Source: Gammaproteobacteria bacterium HGW-Gammaproteobacteria-4 (GTDB taxonomy: Bacteria; Pseudomonadota; Gammaproteobacteria; Xanthomonadales; Xanthomonadaceae). Taken from it: a stretch of 44,875 nucleotides of DNA. Within the stretch, counting starts at the first letter, position 1; each line of letters opens with the position of its first letter. The position numbers and the translations under genes were made by a program. The stretch is from contig PGZC01000010.1 in NCBI GenBank assembly GCA_002839995.1, positions 1-44,875 of the forward strand, read 5' to 3'. Positions 34,725 to 44,789 of the stretch are shown piece by piece. Below the pieces are notes generated by a model. It worked only from the letters and a program-made list of their open reading frames with translations. It made no database searches and was not told where the DNA came from.

Positions 34725-34846
34725 ACGTTTCGAAGCGGGAAGCAGTCCGCAAAGAGCGCAAATTGCGCCAGGAAAATCTCAAATCAGCTTTTGTTCGCGG
34801 CCTTGGCGTCCTTTGCGGACCAAAACGCTTTGGGGGTCTACTGTGA
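34721..34846 (+). CDS. Bridging small ORF between nuoF and nuoG
   Basis: A 41-codon ORF starts with ATGA over the nuoF stop and ends with GTGA over the nuoG start. It passes through the inverted-repeat element at 34731-34835. The product ([20 protein letters not shown]...) is basic with no known domain. Same overlap design as the nuoD/nuoE bridge but half its length. Confidence 0.4.
   Translation: MNVSKREAVRKERKLRQENLKSAFVRGLGVLCGPKRFGGLL
34731..34835. repeat. Inverted-repeat element B at the nuoF/nuoG junction
   Basis: GTCCGCAAAG (34745-34754) is a perfect inverted repeat of CTTTGCGGAC (34811-34820). Flanking bases pair in part (AAGCGGG at 34733 with the CGCTTT near 34827). The core between the arms is only about 20-40 bases, much shorter than in element A, but the arms share the GTCCGCAAAGxxCGCAAA pattern. 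Confidence 0.7.
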
Positions 34847-37185
34847 GTGCGCAACCGGGCAACCCGACCGCTCCCGATCTGGTCAATATCGAAATCGACG
34901 GCGTTGCCGTGCAGGCGCCGAAGGGGTCGATGATCATCCAGGCTGCCGACAAGGCGGGCGTTGCCGTTCCGCGGTTCTGCTACCACGAGAAACTGCCGAT
35001 CGCCGCCAACTGCCGCATGTGCATGGTCGATGTCGAGAAGATGCCCAAGCCGGCGCCGGCCTGCGCCACGCCGGTGATGGAGGGCATGAAGATCTACACC
35101 CAGTCCAAGCGTGCGCTCGATGCCCAGCGCAACGTGATGGAATTCCTGCTGATCAATCACCCGCTGGATTGCCCGATCTGCGATCAGGGCGGCGAGTGCG
35201 AATTGCAGGATGTCTCGCTCGGCTACGGCCGCTCGGTCAGCCGTTACAACGAGCGCAAACGCGTCGTTGCCGACGAGGATTTCGGGCCGTTGGTCGCTTC
35301 CGACATGACCCGTTGCATCCAATGTACGCGCTGCATTCGCGTGTCCTCCGAAATATGCGGCACTTTCGAGCTGGGCGGGATGCAGCGTGGCGAGCGCCTT
35401 GAAATCGGCACCTACGACGGCAAGCCGCTGACCAGCGAGTTGTCGGGCAACGTCATCGATGTCTGCCCTGTCGGTGCGCTCACCAACAAGGTATTCCGGT
35501 TCCGCGCCCGCGCCTGGGATCTGATGGCGCGCCAGAGCATCGGCTACCACGATGCCCTGGGTTCCAATCTTTACCTGCATGTGCGCCGCGGCGAAGTGCT
35601 GCGCAGCGTGCCGCGCGACAACGAAGCGGTCAACGAATGCTGGCTGTCCGATCGCGACCGTTATTCGCATCAGGGCCTGTACGCCAGCGATCGCGCGACG
35701 CGGCCGATGGTGCGCAAGGGCGGCACGCTGGTCGAGGTCGATTGGCCGGAAGCCATTGCCTTTGTCGCAGAAGGACTGAAGCGGCACGGCGGCGAAGCCC
35801 TGTGCGCGCTGGTTGCTCCGCTGACGAGTAACGAGGAAGGCTATTTGCTGGCGCAGATCGTGCGCGGTCTGGGCGGCGAGCACATCGACCACCGCCTGCG
35901 CACGCTCGATTTCGCCGACGTGCCGCTGTCGCAGGCCTTCGAAATGCCACTGGCGGCGATCGAGTCGGCACGCTGGGTGCTGGTGGTCGGCAGCAATCCG
36001 CGCTACGACCAGCCGCTGCTGGCGCAGCGCCTGCGCAAGGCGGTCAAGCGCGGCGCCAAGGTCGCGGTGATCAACCCGGTCGACTTCGATTTCCTGTTCG
36101 ATCCTGCCGCGCGCCGCATCGTCGAGCCGCTGGCGATGGTGGATGAGCTGGCCGCACTCGCGAAGCTGCTGGTGGCTGAAGGCGATGTGCCGGCCGCGCT
36201 CGCATCGGTGGTGTCGAGCGCCCAGCCGAACGATGCGCAGCGCGCCATGGCGGCGTTGTTCGCCGGGCGCGAAAACGCGCTCGTGCTGTTTGGCGATATT
36301 GCCGTCCAGCACCCGGTGGCTTCCTTGCTGCGCGCGCTGGCCAAACTGGTAGCGAAAGCCACCGGCGCGGCGTTCAATGAACTGCCGTCGGGCGCCAATG
36401 GCGTCGGTTTGGGACGCGTGGGCGTGGTTCCGCAATCGCCTGCCGGCAAGAACGCCGTGCAGATCATGGCGCAGCCGGGCAAGGCCTTGCTGGTCTACCA
36501 CTCGGGTTCGCAGGACACCGCCACCGCCACCGCCTACGACGTGGCCCGCAGCACCTCCGACTTCCATGTCTACGTGGGCGCCTACGCCTGCACCGGCGTC
36601 AAGCGCACCGCGCACGCGGTGTTGCCGATCGGCCTGCCGCCGGAAGTCGAGGGCAGCCTGGTCAACGTCGATGGCACGATTCAGTCGTTCTCCGGTGGTG
36701 CCAAACTGCCGGGCGAGGCGAGGCCGGGCTGGCGCGTGTTGCGCGCGCTCGGCGCTGCTTTGGGGTTGCCGGGCTTCGCGTTCACCGCGTTCAGCGAACT
36801 GGCCGAACGCGTGCGGCCATTGCTGGACGCGCCGACGATCGCGACTGGCACCGTGAAGGTCGCCGAACGCCCGGCCGCCGGCGAGGGTCTGGCGCGGATC
36901 ACTACGGTGCCGATCTATCGCAGCGATGCGGTGGTGCGTCGCGCCGCTGCCTTGCAGTCGCATCCTTTGACGGCCGGGCCGCGGGCAGTCATGCATCCCG
37001 AGGACGCGCTGGCACTTGGCCTGGCCGATGGCGTCATCGCGAAGTTTGCCGACGGCGTCGGCGAGGCCACCCTGCCGGTAAGCGTGAGCAGCCGCGTGGC
37101 CAAGGGCGCGGTCTGGATCGAATCGGGCTATGCGGCGACGGCACCGCTGTCGGCAACCGCCCGTCTGACCGTGACGAGGGCCTGA
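34843..37185 (+). CDS. nuoG: NADH-quinone oxidoreductase subunit G
   Basis: The 75-kDa subunit carrying a 2Fe-2S and further 4Fe-4S clusters of the electron path. N-terminal cluster ligands appear in [15 protein letters not shown] and CATPVMEG, then [18 protein letters not shown] and [17 protein letters not shown] molybdopterin-oxidoreductase-like region follows from about residue 215. GTG 34843 gives 780 residues; the longer frame to 34597 translates nuoF and the repeat out of frame. No strong Shine-Dalgarno is seen; GTGA overlaps the bridging ORF stop. nuoH follows after 2 bases. Confidence 0.95.
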   Translation: MSAQPGNPTAPDLVNIEIDGVAVQAPKGSMIIQAADKAGVAVPRFCYHEKLPIAANCRMCMVDVEKMPKPAPACATPVMEGMKIYTQSKRALDAQRNVMEFLLINHPLDCPICDQGGECELQDVSLGYGRSVSRYNERKRVVADEDFGPLVASDMTRCIQCTRCIRVSSEICGTFELGGMQRGERLEIGTYDGKPLTSELSGNVIDVCPVGALTNKVFRFRARAWDLMARQSIGYHDALGSNLYLHVRRGEVLRSVPRDNEAVNECWLSDRDRYSHQGLYASDRATRPMVRKGGTLVEVDWPEAIAFVAEGLKRHGGEALCALVAPLTSNEEGYLLAQIVRGLGGEHIDHRLRTLDFADVPLSQAFEMPLAAIESARWVLVVGSNPRYDQPLLAQRLRKAVKRGAKVAVINPVDFDFLFDPAARRIVEPLAMVDELAALAKLLVAEGDVPAALASVVSSAQPNDAQRAMAALFAGRENALVLFGDIAVQHPVASLLRALAKLVAKATGAAFNELPSGANGVGLGRVGVVPQSPAGKNAVQIMAQPGKALLVYHSGSQDTATATAYDVARSTSDFHVYVGAYACTGVKRTAHAVLPIGLPPEVEGSLVNVDGTIQSFSGGAKLPGEARPGWRVLRALGAALGLPGFAFTAFSELAERVRPLLDAPTIATGTVKVAERPAAGEGLARITTVPIYRSDAVVRRAAALQSHPLTAGPRAVMHPEDALALGLADGVIAKFADGVGEATLPVSVSSRVAKGAVWIESGYAATAPLSATARLTVTRA

Positions 37186-37187
37186 GC

Positions 37188-38249
37188 GTGATCGACTTCA
37201 TTCGCGAATTGTTTCTGGGCTTCGGTACCCTGGGCCTTGTCGCCTGGACCCTCGTCAAGATTTTTGTCGTGGTGATTCCGATCACGCTTGCGGTGGCGTT
37301 CTACACGCTGGCCGAACGCAAGGTGATTGGCTGGATGCACGTGCGCCATGGGCCGGTTTATATCGGTCAAGTGTTCGGCATCGGCCTGATCCAGCCGTTC
37401 GCCGATGTGCTCAAAATGTTGTTCAAGGAGTTGATCGTCCCCAGCAATGCGCACCGCTTCCTGTATCGGCTCGCGCCGATCCTCGCGATCGCGCCGGCGC
37501 TGGCGGCTTGGGCGGTGGTCCCATTCGAGGATGGGCTGGTGTTGTCCAACGCCAACGCCGGGCTGCTATACCTGCTGGCGATGACCTCGATGGGTATTTA
37601 CGGCATCGTCATTGCCGGCTGGGCATCGAACTCGAAGTACGCTTTTCTCGGCGCGTTGCGCTCCACCGCGCAGGTGGTGAGTTACGAAATCGCGATGGGC
37701 TTTGCGCTGGTTGGTGTGCTCGTTGCCGCCGGCTCGCTCAACCTGACCGATATCGTGCGCGCCCAGGCCGGCAATGCCGGGTTTTTCGAGTGGTTCTGGT
37801 TGCCGCTGCTGCCGTTGTTCGTCATCTACTTCATCTCCGGTGTGGCGGAAACCAACCGCGCGCCGTTCGATGTCGCCGAAGGCGAGTCCGAGATCGTTGC
37901 CGGCTTCCACGTCGAATATTCGGGCTCGGCATTCGCAGTGTTCTTCCTCGCCGAATACGCCAACATGATTCTGGTCAGCATGCTGGCGTCGCTGCTGTTC
38001 CTCGGCGGCTGGCTGTCGCCGTTCCAGGGCTGGACCGACTCCTGGCTGGGCGCACCCAGCATCGCCTGGTTGTTCCTCAAGGCGATATTTTTTGCCTTCT
38101 GTTTTCTGTGGTTTCGCGCCACGTTCCCGCGCTATCGCTATGACCAGATCATGCGTCTGGGCTGGAAGGTATTCATCCCGATCACCATCGTCTGGATTCT
38201 GGTCGTGGCCTGGGCAGGCTATGCCAACTGGTTCGTGGTTGGGGGCTGA
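37188..38249 (+). CDS. nuoH: NADH-quinone oxidoreductase subunit H
   Basis: Membrane subunit at the joint between the arms; it forms much of the quinone chamber. Eight or nine membrane segments are visible. Conserved loops include [49 protein letters not shown] and the acidic [20 protein letters not shown]. It has 353 residues and starts with GTG 37188 two bases after the nuoG stop. Confidence 0.96.
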   Translation: MIDFIRELFLGFGTLGLVAWTLVKIFVVVIPITLAVAFYTLAERKVIGWMHVRHGPVYIGQVFGIGLIQPFADVLKMLFKELIVPSNAHRFLYRLAPILAIAPALAAWAVVPFEDGLVLSNANAGLLYLLAMTSMGIYGIVIAGWASNSKYAFLGALRSTAQVVSYEIAMGFALVGVLVAAGSLNLTDIVRAQAGNAGFFEWFWLPLLPLFVIYFISGVAETNRAPFDVAEGESEIVAGFHVEYSGSAFAVFFLAEYANMILVSMLASLLFLGGWLSPFQGWTDSWLGAPSIAWLFLKAIFFAFCFLWFRATFPRYRYDQIMRLGWKVFIPITIVWILVVAWAGYANWFVVGG

Positions 38250-38258
38250 GGAAATCAC

Positions 38259-38747
38259 ATGAAACGTGTCGTCGCCTATTTCAAGAGTCTGCTGCTGCTT
38301 GAACTGTTGCAGGGTATGTGGCTGACCCTGAAGTACATGTTCGCGCCGAAGTACACCATTCACTACCCGTTCGAGAAGTATCCGCAGTCGCCGCGCTTCC
38401 GTGGTCTGCATGCGCTGCGCCGCTACCCGAACGGCGAAGAACGCTGCATCGCCTGCAAGCTGTGCGAGGCGGTATGCCCGGCACTTGCCATCACCATCGA
38501 CTCGGAAATGCGCGACGATGGCAGCCGCCGCACCACGCGTTATGAGATCGATCTGTTCAAGTGCATCTTTTGCGGGTTTTGCGAGGAGTCGTGCCCGGTC
38601 GATTCGATCGTGGAAACCCATATCTACGAATATCACTTCGAGAACCGCAGCGAAGGCGTGGTCAACAAAGCGCAGTTGCTGGCAATCGGTGACCGTCTCG
38701 AATCCGAAATCGCCGAGCGCAAGTCGCTCGACGCCGCGTATCGCTGA
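38259..38747 (+). CDS. nuoI: NADH-quinone oxidoreductase subunit I
   Basis: Ferredoxin-like subunit with clusters N6a and N6b. Two motifs are seen: [12 protein letters not shown] and [12 protein letters not shown]. It has 162 residues, with an N-terminal amphipathic helix region ([17 protein letters not shown]) that lies on the membrane. ATG 38259 follows nuoH after 9 bases (GAGGAAATC serves as ribosome-binding site). Confidence 0.96.
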   Translation: MKRVVAYFKSLLLLELLQGMWLTLKYMFAPKYTIHYPFEKYPQSPRFRGLHALRRYPNGEERCIACKLCEAVCPALAITIDSEMRDDGSRRTTRYEIDLFKCIFCGFCEESCPVDSIVETHIYEYHFENRSEGVVNKAQLLAIGDRLESEIAERKSLDAAYR

Positions 38748-38758
38748 GGGATTGGATC

Positions 38759-39376
38759 ATGGCTTTTACGTCCATCGCGTTTTATGCGTTCGCACTGGTC
38801 ACCGTGCTGGCGGCGCTCGGAGTCATCACCGTGCGCAACTCGGTACACGCGGCGCTGCTGCTGGTGCTGACGTTTTTCTCCACCGCCTGCCTGTGGTTGC
38901 TGCTGCAAGCAGAATTCCTCGGCATCGCACTGGTGCTGGTCTACGTCGGCGCGGTGATGGTGCTGTTCCTGTTCGTGGTGATGATGCTCGACATCAACAC
39001 CGCACCGCTGCGTGAAGGTTTCGCGCGGCATCTGCCGGTAGCTGTCGTGGTCGCGGTCGTCATGTTCGGCGAGATGATCGCGCTGATCGGTGTGCAGCGC
39101 TTCCAGCAGACGTTTGCCGAGTCCGATCCGGCGGCGCTGGCGGGCGGCAGCAACATCCAGTGGATCGCGCGCGCGCTGTTCAACGATTACCTGCTGCCGT
39201 TCGAAGTGGCGTCGGTGATCCTGACCGTGGCGATCATTGCCGCCATCGCGATCACCTTGCGCCGACGTCCGGGGACCAAACACCAGGATCCGTCGCGTCA
39301 GGTGCAGGTCAAGAGCGCGGATCGGGTGCGTCTGGTCAAGATGGCCGCGGTGCGCAAAGAGGGGACGACGCCATGA
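38759..39376 (+). CDS. nuoJ: NADH-quinone oxidoreductase subunit J
   Basis: Membrane subunit with five segments, 205 residues. The conserved [19 protein letters not shown] in the third helix contains the pi-bulge region that moves in the catalytic cycle. A basic cytoplasmic tail ([20 protein letters not shown]) follows the last helix. Its stop overlaps the nuoK start (ATGA). Confidence 0.94.
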   Translation: MAFTSIAFYAFALVTVLAALGVITVRNSVHAALLLVLTFFSTACLWLLLQAEFLGIALVLVYVGAVMVLFLFVVMMLDINTAPLREGFARHLPVAVVVAVVMFGEMIALIGVQRFQQTFAESDPAALAGGSNIQWIARALFNDYLLPFEVASVILTVAIIAAIAITLRRRPGTKHQDPSRQVQVKSADRVRLVKMAAVRKEGTTP

Positions 39377-39678
39377 TTTCGCTGGGACACTATCTTGCCC
39401 TCGGTGCGGTGCTGTTCTGCATCAGCGTTGCCGGCATCGTGATCAACCGCAAGAACGTGATCATCCTGTTGATGTCGATCGAGCTGATGTTGCTGGCGGT
39501 GAATATCAATTTCGTCGCGTTTTCCCGGTTTCTGGGCAACGCCGATGGCCAGGTGTTCGTGTTTTTCATCCTCACGGTGGCGGCATCCGAAGCGGCGATC
39601 GGCCTCGCCATCCTGGTGGCGTTGTTCCGTAACCGGCGCACGATCAATGTCGCCGAACTTGATTCACTGAAAGGCTGA
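39373..39678 (+). CDS. nuoK: NADH-quinone oxidoreductase subunit K
   Basis: Small MrpC-like membrane subunit of 101 residues with three segments. Key glutamates of the proton path are in [16 protein letters not shown] and [14 protein letters not shown] 39373 overlaps the nuoJ stop; the frame is open upstream inside nuoJ but the family begins at [11 protein letters not shown]. The stop overlaps the nuoL ATG by one base. Confidence 0.95.
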   Translation: MISLGHYLALGAVLFCISVAGIVINRKNVIILLMSIELMLLAVNINFVAFSRFLGNADGQVFVFFILTVAASEAAIGLAILVALFRNRRTINVAELDSLKG

Positions 39679-41789
39679 TGGAAGGGATGGCAACTGTGCT
39701 CAACCAGAACGTTCTGCTTGCGATTGCGCTTGCCCCGCTGCTGGGAGCGATCATTGCCGGCCTGTTCGGCCGCCAGGTTGGCCGCGCCGGTGCGCACACC
39801 ATCACCATCCTCGGCGTGGCGCTGAGCTTCGTGCTCTCGGCCAAGGTGCTGTTCGATCTGTGGCAGGGCGGTGCTGCGCCATTCAACGCCAACCTGTACA
39901 CGTGGTTCGAGGTCGGTGGTTATTCGGCGCACATCGGCTTCATGGTCGATCGCCTGAGCGCGATGATGATGGTGGTGGTCACCTTCGTCTCGTTGCTGGT
40001 GCACGTGTACACGGTCGGTTACATGGCGGAAGATCCCGGCTACCAGCGTTTCTTCAGCTATATCTCGCTGTTCACCTTCTCGATGCTCATGTTGGTGATG
40101 AGCAACAACTTCCTGCAGTTGTTCTTCGGCTGGGAGGCGGTGGGCCTGGTGTCGTACCTGCTGATCGGCTTCTGGTTCAAGAAGCCGAGCGCGATCTTCG
40201 CCAACCTCAAGGCATTCCTGGTCAATCGTGTCGGCGATTTCGGCTTCCTGCTCGGTATCGCCGGCGTGCTGATGTGGTTCGGCACGCTCGATTACGCCAA
40301 CGTGTTCGCCAACGCCACCGGCATCGAGGGGCAATTGGTCGAAGTGTGGCCGGGCGTGGTGTGGTCGGTTCCCACCGTCATCGCGATCTGCCTGTTCATT
40401 GGCGCGATGGGCAAGTCGGCGCAGGTGCCCTTGCACGTGTGGCTGCCCGACTCGATGGAAGGCCCGACCCCGATTTCGGCATTGATCCATGCCGCGACCA
40501 TGGTCACCGCCGGTATCTTCATGGTGGCGCGGATGTCGCCGCTGTTCGAATTGAGCGAAACCGCACTGTCGTTCGTGCTGTTCATCGGCGCCACCACGGC
40601 TTTTTTTACCGGCCTGATCGGCATCGTGCAGAACGACATCAAGCGAGTGGTGGCGTATTCCACGCTCTCGCAATTGGGCTACATGACCGTGGCGCTGGGC
40701 GTTTCGGCCTATTCGGGCGCGGTTTATCACCTGATGACCCACGCCTTCTTCAAGGCGTTGCTGTTCCTCGGCGCCGGTTCGGTGATCATCGCACTGCACC
40801 ACGAGCAGGACATGCGCAAGATGGGCGGGCTGCGCAAATACATGCCGATCACCTGGATCACCATGTGGATCGGCACCCTGGCGCTGACCGGGCTGCCGTT
40901 CCTGTCGGGTTTCTATTCCAAGGACAGCATCATCGAGGCGGCCCATCACGCTGCCCAACATGGTGGCTGGGTGCAGCAATACGGCTACTGGGCGGTATTG
41001 CTCGGTGTGTTCGTGACCAGTTTCTACAGCTTCCGCCTGCTGTACATGACGTTCCACGGCAAGGAGCGATTCCGTGAGGCGCACGGGCATCACGCTGACC
41101 CAGCACATCACGCAGCACCGCAAGCAGCCATCCATGGCGCGGTCGTCCAGCCCGACCATCCAGGGTCGGGCGTTCGTGGGGATGCGCCAGTGGCGCATCA
41201 AACCCCCACTCACCCAAAGGAGTCGCCGTGGGTAGTGACCGTGCCGCTGGTGCTGCTCGCGATTCCGTCCGTGCTCGTCGGCTTTTTCACCGCCGGGCCG
41301 ATGCTGTTCGGCGATTTCTTCGAGGGCTCGATTTACGTCAAGGCGGCACACGACACGCTGGCCGCGGTGGGCGAGGAGTTCCACGGTGCCGCGTCATTCG
41401 CGCTGCATGGCCTCGCTGCGCCCGCGTTCTGGCTGGCTTTCACCGGGTTTGCGCTGGCCACCTACATCTACCTGTTCAATCCGGGGCTGGCGGCGCGCGC
41501 GCGCGATCTGTTTGCGCTGCCGTACCGCGTGCTGCAGAACAAATACGGCTTTGACGCCTTGTGGATCGACGGTTTCGCCGGCGGTGGCCTGCGTCTGGGG
41601 CGCGGCTTGTGGAAGGGCGGCGATCAGGCGGTGATCGATGGCGTCGCGGTCAATGGTTCGGCCTGGCTGGTGGATCGTGTCGCCGGTTTGGTGCGCCATG
41701 TGCAGTCGGGTTATCTGTATCACTACGCATTTGCCATGATTCTCGGCCTTATTTTCATGCTGGCTGCGCTGATTCGTGTGCAGGGCTGA
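39678..41789 (+). CDS. nuoL: NADH-quinone oxidoreductase subunit L, with in-frame repeat insertion
   Basis: Largest antiporter-like proton-pumping subunit with the long lateral helix, 703 residues. Core motifs include FFGWEAVGLVSYLLIGFW, GKSAQVPLHVWLPDSMEGPT and IHAATMVTAGIF, plus LTGLPFLSGFYSKD. Between GKERFREAHGHH and HPKESPWVV (about residues 474-512) lies a His/Pro-rich stretch (AAIHGAVVQPDHPGSGV...) coded by hairpin repeats at 41127-41199. The region is a variable loop between helices in other NuoL proteins, so function is probably kept. ATG 39678 overlaps the nuoK stop; ATG 39687 is possible. Confidence 0.94.
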   Translation: MEGMATVLNQNVLLAIALAPLLGAIIAGLFGRQVGRAGAHTITILGVALSFVLSAKVLFDLWQGGAAPFNANLYTWFEVGGYSAHIGFMVDRLSAMMMVVVTFVSLLVHVYTVGYMAEDPGYQRFFSYISLFTFSMLMLVMSNNFLQLFFGWEAVGLVSYLLIGFWFKKPSAIFANLKAFLVNRVGDFGFLLGIAGVLMWFGTLDYANVFANATGIEGQLVEVWPGVVWSVPTVIAICLFIGAMGKSAQVPLHVWLPDSMEGPTPISALIHAATMVTAGIFMVARMSPLFELSETALSFVLFIGATTAFFTGLIGIVQNDIKRVVAYSTLSQLGYMTVALGVSAYSGAVYHLMTHAFFKALLFLGAGSVIIALHHEQDMRKMGGLRKYMPITWITMWIGTLALTGLPFLSGFYSKDSIIEAAHHAAQHGGWVQQYGYWAVLLGVFVTSFYSFRLLYMTFHGKERFREAHGHHADPAHHAAPQAAIHGAVVQPDHPGSGVRGDAPVAHQTPTHPKESPWVVTVPLVLLAIPSVLVGFFTAGPMLFGDFFEGSIYVKAAHDTLAAVGEEFHGAASFALHGLAAPAFWLAFTGFALATYIYLFNPGLAARARDLFALPYRVLQNKYGFDALWIDGFAGGGLRLGRGLWKGGDQAVIDGVAVNGSAWLVDRVAGLVRHVQSGYLYHYAFAMILGLIFMLAALIRVQG
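41127..41199. repeat. Hairpin repeat cluster inside nuoL
   Basis: Three palindromes follow each other: GCCATCCATGGC (41127-41138, TCCA loop), GCCCGACC/GGTCGGGC (41150-41157 and 41164-41171, loop ATCCAG) and GATGCGCC/GGCGCATC (41181-41188 and 41192-41199, loop AGT). The length keeps the nuoL frame. The TCCA-type loop links it to the repeats after nuoN. Confidence 0.75.
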
Positions 41790-41811
41790 ATAGAACAACA
41801 AGGAAGCATCG

Positions 41812-43293
41812 ATGTCTGCGTGGCCTTTGCTGAGTTTGCTGATCTGGCTCTTTGGTCGTGGACGGGCTGAGCAGGCGCGCTGGTTTGCGCTGCTCGTGGC
41901 CGTCGCCGTGTTCGTCATGAGCATTGGCCTTTACACCGGGTTCGATTCCGGCAGCGCGAGCATGCAGTTCGTCGAGCACCGGGCCTGGATCCCGAGCTAC
42001 GACATCTGGTATTCGCTGGGCGTCGACGGCATTTCGATTGCGCTGACGCTGCTGACCACCCTGGTCACCGCGCTGGTGCTGATCGGCTCGTGGACCGCGC
42101 TCGACAAGAAGGTGCCGCAGTATCTGGCGGCGTTCCTGATTCTCGAGGGGCTGATGCTCGGCGTGTTCAGCGCCCGCGATGCCATCGTGTTCTATGCGTT
42201 CTTCGAGGCCATGTTGATCCCGATGTTCATCATCATCGGCGTCTGGGGTGGCCCGCGCCGGGTGTACGCAGCGGTCAAGTTCTTCCTGTATACCTTCCTC
42301 GGCTCGATTTTCATGCTTGCCGGCCTGATTTATCTGTACATCAAGGGCGGCAGTTTTCAACTCGACGACCTGTACGCGCTCAAGCTCACCGCCAGCGAGC
42401 AGATGTGGATTTTCTTCGGCTTCCTGACCGCGTTCGCGGTAAAGGTGCCGATGTTCCCGGTACATACCTGGTTGCCCGATGCCCACGTCGAGGCGCCGAC
42501 CGGTGGTTCGGTCGTGCTGGCGGCAATCATGCTGAAGATCGGCGGTTACGGCTTTGTCCGTTTCTCGTTGCCGATCACGCCCGATGCCGGGCATGAGTGG
42601 GCCTGGCTGGTGATTGCGCTCAGCCTGATCGCGGTGGTCTACATCGGCCTGGTTGCGCTTGCGCAGGCGGACATGAAAAAGCTGATTGCATATTCCTCGA
42701 TTGCGCACATGGGTTTCGTCACCCTCGGCACGTTCATCGCGTTCGCGCTGGTGCGCGAGTCGGGCAACACCGATGCCGCCGAGCTGGGTTTGCAGGGCGC
42801 GATGGTGCAGATGATTTCGCACGGCTTCATTTCGGCCGCGATGTTCTATTGCGTGGGCGTGCTGTATGAGCGCATGCACAGCCGCATGATTGGCGATTAC
42901 GGCGGCGTGGTGAACACGATGCCGTGGTTCGCCACCTTGTTCGTGTTGTTCTCGATGGCGAACGCCGGCCTTCCCGGCACGTCGGGCTTCGTTGGCGAGT
43001 TCATGGTGATTCTGGCCAGCTTCCAGTACAACCCGCTGATCGCGTTTGCGGCTGCGTTGACGCTGATCCTGGGCGCGGCATACACGTTGTGGATGGTGAA
43101 GCGCGTGGTCTTCGGCGATGTCGCCAACGCCCATGTCGCCGAGCTCAAGGAAATCAGGCCGCACGAAACCATCGTGCTGGTGCTGTATGCGATTGGTGTG
43201 ATGGCGCTGGGCATCTGGCCCAAGCCGTTGATCGACCTCATGGATTCATCCGTCGCGCAGCTGGTCGCCCAGCTGGCGCTCAGCAAGTTGTAA
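41812..43293 (+). CDS. nuoM: NADH-quinone oxidoreductase subunit M
   Basis: Second antiporter-like subunit, 493 residues, about 14 membrane segments. Conserved features include FYAFFEAMLIPMFIIIGVWG, FLTAFAVKVPMFPVHTWLPD (with the key lysine), HVEAPTGGSV and KLIAYSSIAHMGFV. The 22-base gap after nuoL contains AAGGAAG before ATG 41812. The protein ends in a typical short tail. Confidence 0.96.
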   Translation: MSAWPLLSLLIWLFGRGRAEQARWFALLVAVAVFVMSIGLYTGFDSGSASMQFVEHRAWIPSYDIWYSLGVDGISIALTLLTTLVTALVLIGSWTALDKKVPQYLAAFLILEGLMLGVFSARDAIVFYAFFEAMLIPMFIIIGVWGGPRRVYAAVKFFLYTFLGSIFMLAGLIYLYIKGGSFQLDDLYALKLTASEQMWIFFGFLTAFAVKVPMFPVHTWLPDAHVEAPTGGSVVLAAIMLKIGGYGFVRFSLPITPDAGHEWAWLVIALSLIAVVYIGLVALAQADMKKLIAYSSIAHMGFVTLGTFIAFALVRESGNTDAAELGLQGAMVQMISHGFISAAMFYCVGVLYERMHSRMIGDYGGVVNTMPWFATLFVLFSMANAGLPGTSGFVGEFMVILASFQYNPLIAFAAALTLILGAAYTLWMVKRVVFGDVANAHVAELKEIRPHETIVLVLYAIGVMALGIWPKPLIDLMDSSVAQLVAQLALSKL

Positions 43294-43305
43294 GGAGAGG
43301 CGCAC

Positions 43306-44760
43306 GTGGTGACATACGCAGATTTCATGCCGTTGGCGCCTGAAATATTCCTGCTGGGCGCGACCTGCGCGATCCTGCTGGTCGATCTGTTCGTCAGCGC
43401 GCAGCGGCGTGGACTGGTGCATTTTCTTGCGCTGATGACGCTGGTTGCCACCGGGATCCTCACCTTTCGCGCAACCGGCGACGTGCTTGGCCCGGTCAGT
43501 GCATTCGGCGGCATGTTTGTGCGCGACATCATGGGCGACGTGCTGAAGTTGGCGGTCTACGTGGTCTCCGGTGCCGCCCTGATCTACGCCAAGCCATACC
43601 TCAGCGAGCGCGGTTTGTTCAAGGGCGAGTTCTACGTGCTGGTGTTGCTGGCCGTGCTCGGCATGATGCTGCTGATCTCCGCCGGCAATCTGGTGATGAT
43701 CTACATGGGCCTGGAGTTGCTGGCGCTGTCGTCGTACGCGCTGGTGGCGCTGGATCGCGACTCGCCGATCGCGTCCGAAGCGGCGATGAAGTATTTCGTC
43801 CTTGGCGCGCTGGCTTCGGGCATGTTGCTTTACGGCTTGTCGCTGATCTACGGCGCAACCGGATCGCTGGATCTGGCCGCGATCCATCAAGCCGCCGCAG
43901 CGCCGGGGCAACACACACTGATGCTCACCGGTCTGGTTTTCGTGATGGTCGGCCTGGCGTTCAAGTTCGGTGCGGCGCCGTTCCATATGTGGTTGCCCGA
44001 CGTTTACCAGGGTGCGCCGACGGCGATCACCCTGTTCATCGGCTCGGCGCCGAAGCTGGCTGCGTTTGCCATGGCCTACCGTTTGCTCGAAGGTGCGGCG
44101 GGACCGCTCGATGCCTACTGGCGCGACATGATTGCAGTGCTGGCATTGCTGTCGCTGGCGACCGGCAATTTGCTGGCGCTGATGCAGACCAATCTCAAAC
44201 GCATGTTGGCCTATTCGACGATTTCCCATGTCGGCTTCCTGTTCCTCGGGCTTTCGGCGGGTAGTGCGCAGGGTTATGCGGCGGCAATGTTCTACGCCAT
44301 CAGTTATTCGTTGATGTCGGCGGCCGCTTTTGCCTCGATCATTGCGCTGTCGCGGCGCGGGTTCGAGGCGGAGAACATCGACGACTTCAAAGGCCTCAAT
44401 GCCAGCAACCCTTGGCTGGCCGGACTGGTGCTGTGCATCATGGCCTCGCTGGCGGGTATCCCGTTTTTCCTCGGGTTCTGGGCCAAGCTGGCGGTATTGC
44501 GCGCCGCGATCGAGGGCGGAGCGCTGTGGCTGGCGATTTCCGGTCTGGTGTTCGCGGTGATTGGTGCGTTCTACTACCTGCGCGTGATCAAGGTGATGTA
44601 CTTCGACGAGCCCGGTGCCGCGCCTGCCGGTGAAGGCCACGCGGGTATCGCCGATCCGCACCTGCGCTGGCTGCTGTCGGTCAACGCCGTGCTGCTGCTG
44701 GTGCTTGGCCTGGGTTGGAACAGCCTGATGCAGTGGTGTCAGCGCGCCTTTCTGGTTTGA
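43306..44760 (+). CDS. nuoN: NADH-quinone oxidoreductase subunit N
   Basis: Third antiporter-like subunit, 484 residues, last gene of the operon. Motifs include IYMGLELLALSSYALVAL, FKFGAAPFHMWLPDVYQGAP and RMLAYSTISHVGFLFLGL, with FFLGFWAKLAVLRA later. It starts with GTG 43306, preceded by AAGGAGAGG at 43292-43300. No gene follows before the window end; hairpin repeats begin within about 60 bases of the stop. Confidence 0.96.
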   Translation: MVTYADFMPLAPEIFLLGATCAILLVDLFVSAQRRGLVHFLALMTLVATGILTFRATGDVLGPVSAFGGMFVRDIMGDVLKLAVYVVSGAALIYAKPYLSERGLFKGEFYVLVLLAVLGMMLLISAGNLVMIYMGLELLALSSYALVALDRDSPIASEAAMKYFVLGALASGMLLYGLSLIYGATGSLDLAAIHQAAAAPGQHTLMLTGLVFVMVGLAFKFGAAPFHMWLPDVYQGAPTAITLFIGSAPKLAAFAMAYRLLEGAAGPLDAYWRDMIAVLALLSLATGNLLALMQTNLKRMLAYSTISHVGFLFLGLSAGSAQGYAAAMFYAISYSLMSAAAFASIIALSRRGFEAENIDDFKGLNASNPWLAGLVLCIMASLAGIPFFLGFWAKLAVLRAAIEGGALWLAISGLVFAVIGAFYYLRVIKVMYFDEPGAAPAGEGHAGIADPHLRWLLSVNAVLLLVLGLGWNSLMQWCQRAFLV

Positions 44761-44789
44761 GGTGCCCTGATCGGGGCCCGAGTCCCGAG

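Noticed and set aside
34675-36996. 773-codon minus-strand ORF
   Set aside because: Antisense shadow of nuoG, rich in His, Arg and Gln, with no family resemblance.
39340-39372. CGCAAAG string at the end of nuoJ as a third copy of the junction repeat
   Set aside because: Only a short match within normal coding sequence, no inverted arm, and nuoJ/nuoK overlap directly.
39390-41384. 664-codon minus-strand ORF
   Set aside because: Antisense shadow of nuoK and nuoL; part of it is translated hairpin repeat.
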